Made by a program: the position numbers and the translations under genes
Notes under the pieces: model-generated
What the model was told of the DNA's origin: nothing
The model's database searches: none
The model's input: the letters and a program-made list of their open reading frames with translations, nothing else
Source: Gilliamella sp. Choc5-1
Lineage (GTDB): Bacteria > Pseudomonadota > Gammaproteobacteria > Enterobacterales > Orbaceae
NCBI RefSeq assembly: GCF_001690595.1
Contig: NZ_LZHH01000040.1
Location: 1-55,010, forward strand
Reading direction: 5' to 3'
Length of the DNA stretch: 55,010 nucleotides
In this document: positions 48,433-55,010 of the stretch, piece by piece
How the letters are laid out: the number at the start of each line of letters is the position of its first letter
How positions within the stretch are numbered: the stretch's first letter is position 1

Positions 48433-51123
48433 TTAATCCGGTATCACCGGTTTACTTGCTGCGGCATATGCATGATCTTGCGCACTTAAACCACCAGCAT
48501 TACCTTTACCTTCAAAACAATAATCTGATTCCTCTCGTGGTTTTACCCCAATATCAGAAGTCACATATTCTGGTGCGGGAGCCTTAGCCATTGCTGATGA
48601 AGAATAACCTATTGATTTAAAATCATTAACTCCTAAATTTACCTCGTTGCTATTTTTTTCGCCATTTTTAAGATCTTCTTGAGCATTTGTAGAATTATTA
48701 AACACCTCATCAACTATGACAATATCAGCGCTGTGGCCATTTACGTCCTCTTCATTTTTGACAATAACAGGAAGTAAAAGTGAAGGAATAACAGGTGTCA
48801 CAATATTTGGAGCACCGTTTGTTACTTGACTGTAATCAACAACAACGCGACCTAATGCTAATTCTAATGATGCTGCAGCAAACTCTAATGGCATTGGCGA
48901 CTGTTTTAGCTCTACACTACGAACACGGCGTTTATTACGCTGGCCATTCATTCGTAAATGTCTTGATGTTCGACGCTGACGTTTTGGTTGAGCTTCAGAT
49001 AAAATATTGTCTTGAGTGTGTTTAGAAACAATAATTGGTACCAATAAAGAAGGAATAATTACTCTTTCTTCTTGAGCTTGCACTGTTGTATCAGTATTTT
49101 TTACACGGACACTTTTAGCTAATGTGCGTTGTTGGCGCCTTGGTTTAATTTCTCGTTGCTTTTGTTGTACTATTTCTTCAACAACTTTATCTGATTTTAG
49201 GTTATTTGCTGAACTTGACGAATTAGTATTTGAAACACTATTTTGTTTAGTTCTGCGATTATTATTTCTACTTTGCTCTTTAGCTTCATCAATATTACCC
49301 GTTGTTGTAACAACATTAGTGTTGTTAGTGGCACTATTGTTTCGGTTATTGCGCTGACGTCGATTATTTGAACGTTGATGATCTCGTCTTTTAGTTGGTT
49401 TTGGTTTAACTTCTGGTTCAGGTTCTGCTTTTTCTGTGACAAATAATTTACGTAATTTGCCTAATAACCCACCAAAAAAACCTTCTGACTTTTTGTTTTT
49501 TGAATCTGTTTTTTCTTTTGTAGCAACCGATACTTCGACTTTAGGGCCAGACAATGCCGCTTGTTCAACAATCACTTCAACAGTTTGTTCTTCTTCCTCT
49601 TCTTCAAGTTCACGAATCAGTTTTGGAAGATTATAACTCAACACATCAGTCTCTTCACCTGCACGTTTACGAATGACTTTATAGAGCGGCGTTTCCATTT
49701 TTTCATCACTAGCAATCACAATTTTTACATCTGGATGCATCCGTTCAATATTGGTAATCGCACGACGTTTTTCGTTGAGTAAATAGCTCGCAATAGGTAC
49801 TGGAACGATAACATCAATTTGCACAGTATTATCTTTCATCGCTTCTTCTTGAATTAATCGAAGAATAGAAAGAGATAATGAATTATTATCACGAACAGTA
49901 CCTGTACCTTGACAGCGAGGACAAATATGATGCGTCGCTTCGCGTAATGAAGGACTTAAACGTTGGCGTGACATTTCAAGCAGACCAAAACGTGAGATAC
50001 GCGTAGTTTGAATACGTGCACGATCGGTTTTCATTGCTTCTTTTAAACGATTTTCAACTTCGCGCTGATTACGAACAGGTGTCATATCAATAAAATCAAT
50101 AACAATCAATCCACCTAAGTCACGCAAACGTAATTGACGTGCAATTTCTTCAGCAGCTTCAAGATTGGTATTAAAGGCTGTCTCTTCAATATCACTACCA
50201 CGAATTGACTTAGCCGAGTTGATATCAATTGCTGTAAGTGCTTCAGTTGTATCAATAACAATTGAACCACCAGATGGTAAACGGACTTCTCGTTGGAATG
50301 CCGATTCAATCTGTCCTTCAATTTGGAAATGGTTAAATAAAGGCACATCGCTCTCATAAAGTTTAAGGCGACTAACATACTCAATACGTCCTAAATCAGC
50401 TAAACGCTTTTTAGCAATTTCAAGTACTTTAGGATTATCAATTAAAATATCACCCACATCATCACGCAAATAATCACGGAACGCACGGGTAATAATATCG
50501 CTTTCTTTATGAATTAAACTTGGAGCAGGATGTTTTTTAGCTTCGTTTAAAATTGCTGTCCAATAATTAACTAATGCATCTAAATCTTGTTGCAACTCTT
50601 CTTGGCTTTTACCAACACCAGCGGTTCGAGCTATAACGCCCATACCTTTGGGTTTTTCAATCGTATCAATAATTCGTTTAAGATCGACTCTCTCCTCACC
50701 TTCTATACGGCGCGAAACGCCGCCAGCGCGAGGGTCATTAGGCATCAACACCAAGTAACTACCTGCTAAACTAATATAGGTGGTTAAAGCTGCGCCCTTT
50801 TTCCCGCGGATTTCTTTTTCAATTTGAACAAGAACTTCTTGGCCTTCTTGTAGATGCTTAATACTACGACGGCCTGAAATATTAGATGGGAAATAACTTT
50901 CCGCAATCTCTTTTAACGGCAAAAATCCATCACGCTCGCCACCATAAGAAACAAAAGCAGCCTCTAGGCTTGGATTGATTTTAGTAATTTTACCTTTATA
51001 AATATTGGCTTTTTTTTGCTCATGCCCAAGGCTTTCAATATCTAAATCATACAAGCGTTGGCCATCAACAAGCGCAACACGCAGTTCTTCTTGCTGGGTT
51101 GCATTGATTAGCATTCTTTTCAT
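48433..51123 (-). CDS. rne: Ribonuclease E
   Basis: Endoribonuclease at the core of the degradosome; it matures rRNA and tRNA and starts mRNA decay. 896 aa, against 1061 in E. coli. The catalytic half is intact: MKRMLINATQQEELRVALVDG, an S1 domain (about 37-125), the catalytic Asp motifs VIDTTEALTAIDIN and GLIVIDFIDM, and the zinc-link CPRCQGTG. The C-terminal half is shorter and divergent. FFGGLLGKLRKLF at about 549-561 matches the membrane-anchoring amphipathic helix, and Arg/Asn-rich RNA-binding blocks follow. The ends of E. coli RNase E that bind enolase and PNPase are not obvious here. Confidence 0.96.
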   Translation of the reverse strand: MKRMLINATQQEELRVALVDGQRLYDLDIESLGHEQKKANIYKGKITKINPSLEAAFVSYGGERDGFLPLKEIAESYFPSNISGRRSIKHLQEGQEVLVQIEKEIRGKKGAALTTYISLAGSYLVLMPNDPRAGGVSRRIEGEERVDLKRIIDTIEKPKGMGVIARTAGVGKSQEELQQDLDALVNYWTAILNEAKKHPAPSLIHKESDIITRAFRDYLRDDVGDILIDNPKVLEIAKKRLADLGRIEYVSRLKLYESDVPLFNHFQIEGQIESAFQREVRLPSGGSIVIDTTEALTAIDINSAKSIRGSDIEETAFNTNLEAAEEIARQLRLRDLGGLIVIDFIDMTPVRNQREVENRLKEAMKTDRARIQTTRISRFGLLEMSRQRLSPSLREATHHICPRCQGTGTVRDNNSLSLSILRLIQEEAMKDNTVQIDVIVPVPIASYLLNEKRRAITNIERMHPDVKIVIASDEKMETPLYKVIRKRAGEETDVLSYNLPKLIRELEEEEEEQTVEVIVEQAALSGPKVEVSVATKEKTDSKNKKSEGFFGGLLGKLRKLFVTEKAEPEPEVKPKPTKRRDHQRSNNRRQRNNRNNSATNNTNVVTTTGNIDEAKEQSRNNNRRTKQNSVSNTNSSSSANNLKSDKVVEEIVQQKQREIKPRRQQRTLAKSVRVKNTDTTVQAQEERVIIPSLLVPIIVSKHTQDNILSEAQPKRQRRTSRHLRMNGQRNKRRVRSVELKQSPMPLEFAAASLELALGRVVVDYSQVTNGAPNIVTPVIPSLLLPVIVKNEEDVNGHSADIVIVDEVFNNSTNAQEDLKNGEKNSNEVNLGVNDFKSIGYSSSAMAKAPAPEYVTSDIGVKPREESDYCFEGKGNAGGLSAQDHAYAAASKPVIPD

Positions 51124-51653
51124 TATTCTACACTCTTCATTAATCTTAATTAACTATAGGCAGAATCTTATTATTAATAATAAATGAATATTTTAACAAT
51201 GATAAATAACGAAACTTAATTAAGCTCAATACAGCATTCATTATTTTATTTATGTTATTTTTGTTATTATTTTATGTGAATCCAGTATTGTTTATACAAT
51301 ATCTATACAAAGTTTTAGATCATCATGATACTCAAAACCTTTGTACAATTTTTGAACCACCATTAATTATATAATTAATTCATATTATTGTTATAATTAA
51401 TTTGTAAACTTCAGTTCACTTATCTACTTTAGTTGACAAACTAAAACTTCATATAATTGTTTAAAATAAACATATTATTTAATGATAATGACTCTACTTA
51501 CGCTATTTTATTTTCTGATAAATTGTAATGTCTAACGCCATTGCTGCATTACAAGGATAAAAAATCACTGCTTATTATTAACGTTTCAGCAAAGGATAGC
51601 AAGTAAATTAAGCGCACTATTTTACATCCGGCTAACGAGTTACTTCTTATTGT
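51124..51653 (-). promoter_or_regulatory. Long AT-rich upstream region of rne
   Basis: About 530 bp with no gene. In enterobacteria rne has a long 5' leader through which RNase E autoregulates. An equivalent here is plausible: a small TATTGT/ACAATA hairpin and TTGTATA repeats lie at about 51288-51310. I could not identify the leader structure or a clear promoter. Confidence 0.35.
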
Positions 51654-52330
51654 TTATACTGCACGATTAAAATGGCTCTCTAAAAACTCATAAGGCGTTT
51701 TTCCTAAAATCGCTTTATGTGGTTTAACCGTATGATAAAAATTAATCAAAACGTTGAGCTTTTGTTTTCTCTCTTTTGAATCGTTAAATATTGGTTGGTT
51801 ATGCCGCAACTCCATTTAAAGTTCGTATCACGCTTTCGGCTTTTCCATTAATTTCTGGGAAGGTGATTTTTGCTTGATATGCCGGTTATCACACAGTTTA
51901 TCTAAATAAATCAATACAGTATAAATTTTGTTAAAAAGTTTCAGGAGTGTACTACGTTTATGTATAAAATCATAAAAATCAAATAGATAAAAAAGGTGGA
52001 TATTCTCTAGTTTGCCGCTTCGTTTGATTTTTCAGTAAAAGTAAATCTTTGCTATCAACCCGTAGTATTTTGCTTGGATAAGTTTTGTTATCGCCTTTAG
52101 CTTGCCCTTTTAATTTGTCTTCAATTAGATTTTATATTTTAATCAGATAGTTAACACCCTAACGAATGGTTTTATAACGTTCATTTTTACTACTTAAAGG
52201 GACAAAAAACTTCCGTCGGCTTTTTTTAGCACGTTATAAATGGTCTGGCAACCATAATGCACTGAGCCAAATAAGTAACAGTTACTTTTCTTTATGCTAT
52301 CAGCACTCTATCGCTTGTCTGCGATAAGGC
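51654..52330 (-). pseudogene. Decayed DDE transposase (IS481/IS3-like integrase-core type)
   Basis: No intact frame, but fragments of one transposase can be read in order on the minus strand. An N-terminal part contains IYNVLKKADG, then VPLSSKNERYKTIR in a shifted frame, then YPSKILRVDSKDLLLLKNQTK (about 52020-52260), then TFPEINGKAESVIRTL (about 51820-51860). After a further one-base shift comes LNVLINFYHTVKPHKAILG and GKTPYEFLESHF, ending at a stop at 51654. The NGKAE-VIRTL and NFYHTVKPHK segments are typical of integrase-core transposases. There are several frameshifts and internal stops, and the middle of the catalytic domain is degraded, so the element is dead. Ends were not identified. 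Confidence 0.85.
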
Positions 52331-52503
52331 GTTAATTTTGTTTTTTTTATGGATATTTATTACAGTAGTTTTCAAATTACTGTAAATAGCACGAAGAGTT
52401 CCTACATTTTTAATTAAAAATAAGGTGTTAATAAACTGGTGCACCTTTTATCTTAATTAGTATAATAACTATTAATAAAAGCAATAAGAGACAAAATCAC
52501 CTT

Positions 52504-53037
52504 ATGGATATCCAAGATAAAACTGCCCTAATTGATTTTACTTCGCGTTGGATCGAGCAATTTGACGATGCACCACAAAGTGAAGAACTACACGCTATAC
52601 CTTCACCTTGCATTCTAAAAACGGAACAATTAACTGTATATTGGCAACCTTTTTTATTAACGCCACCAAGATCCTTAACTATCGTTGAACAACTTGTTGG
52701 CATTACGCTACACCCTAGTAGCCATGTTTTTTATGGCACACAATATGCAGGCAATATGACAGCTAAGTTTAACAACATTAATTTAGTTTTAATTCAGCCT
52801 TGGAATGATGATGATTTTTCAAATTTAGAACAAAATTTAATTGCTCATCTATCACAACAAAAAAAGTTACGGCTTACACCAACGGTATTTATTGCCTCGA
52901 CTGATGAAAGTACCGAAATCATTAGCTTAAATAACCTAACAGGTGAAGTGGTAAAAGAAGATCTTATTACTGGAGAGTTAACAGTATTAGCAGATGATTT
53001 ACCACAATTTTTACAGCAACTTGTTGCAAATTGTTAA
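52504..53037 (+). CDS. syd: SecY-interacting protein Syd
   Basis: 177 aa, close to E. coli Syd (181). The conserved segments SEELHAIPSPCI, VYWQPFLL, HVFYGTQYAGNM and the run NLIAHLSQQKKLRLTPTVFIA with a nearby SLNNLTGEV are present. Syd is a soluble protein that binds cytoplasmic loops of SecY and may check faulty translocons. It stands alone between the IS remnant and aspC. A TATAAT-like box lies about 45 bp upstream, without a convincing -35. Confidence 0.93.
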   Translation: MDIQDKTALIDFTSRWIEQFDDAPQSEELHAIPSPCILKTEQLTVYWQPFLLTPPRSLTIVEQLVGITLHPSSHVFYGTQYAGNMTAKFNNINLVLIQPWNDDDFSNLEQNLIAHLSQQKKLRLTPTVFIASTDESTEIISLNNLTGEVVKEDLITGELTVLADDLPQFLQQLVANC

Positions 53038-53104
53038 AAAATAGCATGCTAAAAAATAAGGATAATTTATTTAAAATTTTTTTAATAGATTGTCATTATC
53101 AAAA

Positions 53105-53134
53105 TTGTAACTTACAAAATAATGTGTATATAAT
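53105..53134 (+). promoter_or_regulatory. Predicted aspC promoter
   Basis: TTGTAA (53105-53110) and a perfect TATAAT (53129-53134) spaced 18 bp apart with a GCGC discriminator, about 33 bp before the aspC start. Confidence 0.6.
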
Positions 53135-53167
53135 GCGCTAAAAGTCATTAGATCAGATAGGTGAATT

Positions 53168-54343
53168 ATGTTTGAATATTTAACAGCAGCTCCAGCCGAT
53201 CCCATTTTAGGACTAGCCGATCTTTACAACAACGACGAACGCGCCAATAAAATCAATCTTAGCGTGGGCGTGTATAAAGATGAAACGACCAAAACACCTA
53301 TTTTAGAAAGTGTAAAAAAAGCCGAACACTTTTTATTAACTAATGAAATATCAAAAAGTTACTTACCAATTGATGGTGACATTGCATTTAATATAGCAAC
53401 CCAACAGCTACTTTTGGGTCACGAAAATGAGCGAGAAAGAACAGCTCAAGCGCCAGGTGGAACAGGTGCTTTACGCATAATGGCAGACTTTTTAGCTCGC
53501 AAAACAAAGGTAAAACGTGTTTGGATAAGCAACCCTTCTTGGCCAAATCACCGCAGTGTATTTCAAACAGCAGGGCTTGAAGTTCGTGAATATCAATATT
53601 ACAACCCTGAAACTCACAGCCTTAATTTTGATGCCATGATGAACGATTTAAGCCTTGTTACTACAGGTGAGGCAGTGCTATTCCACGGCTGTTGTCACAA
53701 CCCAACAGGTATTGATCTAACACCTGAGCAGTGGCAAGCTATCTCGGATCTAGCCTTAAAAAATGGTTGGCTACCATTATTTGACCTTGCTTATCAAGGT
53801 TTTGGACAAGGTATAGAAGAAGACGTCTACGGCTTAAGACTCTTTGCTCAAAATCAACCTGAATTACTCATTGCCAGTTCCTATTCCAAAAACTTTGGTC
53901 TTTATAACGAACGTGTTGGCGCGTTTACTTTAATTGCTGCCAATAGTGAAATTGCCGATCGAGCCTTTAGCCAAGTAAAAACGATTATTCGGGCTAACTA
54001 TTCTAATCCTCCTGCCCATGGTGCTAAAATCGTCTCTCACATTTTAAATAATGAAGAACTAAAAGAAGAATGGATTAATGAATTAACCAATATGCGCCAA
54101 CGCATTCACCGTATGCGCCAACTATTTGTTAAAACCTTACAAGATAAAGGGGCTAGTCAAGATTTTAGCTTTATTGTTAAACAAAATGGCATGTTTTCAT
54201 TTAGTGGTCTAAATGAAGAACAAGTACTCAAATTACGCAACGACTATGGTATCTATATTGTTAACTCAGGACGGATTAATGTTGCTGGTATGACATTAGA
54301 TAATATGTCTAGACTTTGCGAATCAATTGTTAAAGTACTATAA
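53168..54343 (+). CDS. aspC: Aspartate aminotransferase
   Basis: PLP enzyme that interconverts aspartate/2-oxoglutarate and oxaloacetate/glutamate, with some activity on aromatic substrates. 391 aa (E. coli AspC 396). The PLP lysine is in [16 protein letters not shown], and the [10 protein letters not shown] motif, TPGGTGALR-like APGGTGALR loop and [12 protein letters not shown] are present. It resembles AspC ([18 protein letters not shown]) more than TyrB. Single gene with its own promoter and terminator. Confidence 0.95.
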   Translation: MFEYLTAAPADPILGLADLYNNDERANKINLSVGVYKDETTKTPILESVKKAEHFLLTNEISKSYLPIDGDIAFNIATQQLLLGHENERERTAQAPGGTGALRIMADFLARKTKVKRVWISNPSWPNHRSVFQTAGLEVREYQYYNPETHSLNFDAMMNDLSLVTTGEAVLFHGCCHNPTGIDLTPEQWQAISDLALKNGWLPLFDLAYQGFGQGIEEDVYGLRLFAQNQPELLIASSYSKNFGLYNERVGAFTLIAANSEIADRAFSQVKTIIRANYSNPPAHGAKIVSHILNNEELKEEWINELTNMRQRIHRMRQLFVKTLQDKGASQDFSFIVKQNGMFSFSGLNEEQVLKLRNDYGIYIVNSGRINVAGMTLDNMSRLCESIVKVL

Positions 54344-54374
54344 AAAATAAATATCAAATTAATCATCCTAAACT

Positions 54375-54406
54375 AACCAATAAACCACAGGCTTATTGGT
54401 TTTTTT
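54375..54406 (+). terminator. aspC terminator
   Basis: A perfect 9-bp stem AACCAATAA/TTATTGGTT (54375-54383 with 54393-54401) and a T run to 54406. Confidence 0.9.
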
Positions 54407-54506
54407 ATGCCATTTAGTTATATCAATAGGAAAACTGATTATTAGACGATAACACAATTATTATCAATAATTAATCAATAAATAAAAATTGATTAAGGAT
54501 TGTTTT

Positions 54507-55010
54507 GTGGCATCACATGTTTTGGATTTTTTAGTTTTAGGAAATAACTTTAGCACTCCTGAAATGCGGTCAATATGGTCAGAACAGAATCGACTTGAGC
54601 AACAAGTTGCTGTTGAAGTTGCATTAGCCAAAGCCGAAGGTGAATTTGGAGTCATTCCGACCCAAGTGGCTAATACGATAGTCAAAAAAGCTAATGCGAC
54701 TAAGTTATCTTTAGAGAAAATTGCCCAAGAAGCAGCCGTTGCACGGCATTCGTTAATGTCAACAATTAATGCTTTACAAAAGCAAGTGGGTGAAGCCGGT
54801 CAATTTATTCATTATGGTGCAACCACTCAAGATATTGTCGATACTGCAACCGTTTTACAACTTAAGCAATCATTTGCCATTATTGAACGTGACACCAAAT
54901 TGGTGGCATGTGAATTAAAAAAATTAGCCAAACAATACCAATACTTACCTATGGCCGGGCGAACTCACGGCATGCAAGCACTACCGACAACCTTTGGTTT
55001 TAAACTGGCT
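54507..55010 (+). CDS. Adenylosuccinate lyase / fumarase superfamily protein (partial, 5' end)
   Basis: The open frame runs off the right edge; 168 codons are visible. The GTG start at 54507 has an AAGGA Shine-Dalgarno 7 nt upstream. The product begins MASHVLDFLVLGNNFSTPEM. It carries QFIHYGATTQDIVDTA and PMAGRTHGMQALPTTFG, the first conserved regions of the class II fumarase/aspartase superfamily. These variants fit PcaB-like and adenylosuccinate-lyase-like members better than fumarase or argininosuccinate lyase. Without the C-terminal signature loop the substrate cannot be stated. Housekeeping PurB is less likely, since the N-terminus lacks typical PurB features. Confidence 0.85.
   Translation, partial: MASHVLDFLVLGNNFSTPEMRSIWSEQNRLEQQVAVEVALAKAEGEFGVIPTQVANTIVKKANATKLSLEKIAQEAAVARHSLMSTINALQKQVGEAGQFIHYGATTQDIVDTATVLQLKQSFAIIERDTKLVACELKKLAKQYQYLPMAGRTHGMQALPTTFGFKLA

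Noticed and set aside
51434-51458. TTGACA...TATAAT on the plus strand near 51440 as a promoter
   Set aside because: The spacer is only 13 bp and no plus-strand gene follows for about 1 kb.
51124-52503. CRISPR array or tRNA in the gene-poor region
   Set aside because: No regularly spaced repeats and no cloverleaf or CCA-like acceptor pattern; the repeats seen are AT-rich and irregular.
54464-54685. Minus-strand frame of 73 codons at the right end
   Set aside because: It is antisense to the start of the lyase-family gene, which has a good start, Shine-Dalgarno and clear family motifs.

Overview
The window is chromosomal DNA of an AT-rich gammaproteobacterium. Housekeeping proteins match the Escherichia coli lengths and motifs closely (RpoB 1342 aa, FbaA 359, Pgk 387, FabG with Ser138/Tyr151/Lys155), and the gene sets metK-sprT-rlmJ, ftsN-yihY-dtd, dnaE-accA, sapBCDF and murI-rrn are enterobacterial or Pasteurella-like. 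The low GC content, the short FtsN and RNase E, the reshuffled operon order and the 5' end of the 16S gene suggest the family Orbaceae (Gilliamella/Frischella, insect gut symbionts). That assignment is inference from memory, not a search.

Layout. 1-105 is the 5' end of a 16S rRNA gene reading leftward, with a complete rrn control region (tandem promoters, boxA) and murI directly upstream. 1532-4638 (+) holds metK under a MetJ operator, sprT, an unknown membrane protein and rlmJ. 4698-16202 (-) is a lipid and replication block: yceD-rpmF-plsX-fabH-fabD-fabG-acpP-fabF, then dnaE-accA-dgkA. 16444-23932 (-) is a nine-gene accessory operon: a lone PRD protein, a glycine-rich SFCGS protein, a DUF4312-like protein, two polytopic membrane proteins (DUF4311-like and DUF4310-like), an amidohydrolase, a DgaE-type PLP ammonia-lyase, a DgaF-type KDGP aldolase and a PRD/EIIA transcriptional activator. 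24319-26811 (-) is lemA with two tandem TPM-domain genes. 27605-38478 (-) is rplKAJL-rpoBC with an L10 leader and an rplL-rpoB attenuator. 38665-40981 (-) is pgk-fbaA. 41207-43522 (+) is rpsT, ftsN, yihY and dtd. 43615-51123 (-) is metA (also with a MetJ operator), sapBCDF and rne. 51654-52330 is a decayed transposase. 52504-55010 (+) is syd, aspC and the start of an adenylosuccinate-lyase-family gene.

The most interesting system is the 16444-23932 operon. Its enzymes define a chemically sensible route: N-deacylation of an aminosugar acid, ammonia elimination to 2-keto-3-deoxygluconate-6-phosphate, then aldol cleavage to pyruvate and glyceraldehyde-3-phosphate. Uptake appears to depend on four proteins of unknown biochemistry, arranged like a four-part PTS permease (two small soluble proteins and two membrane proteins) and controlled by PTS-responsive PRD proteins. 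The substrate and transport mechanism are not established as far as I know.

The rest is mainly core genome. Points of note there are the UUG start of rpsT, shared MetJ control of metK and metA, a sap operon without sapA, an rpl-rpo cluster without secE-nusG, and a 101-bp identical tract shared by the two TPM paralogues.
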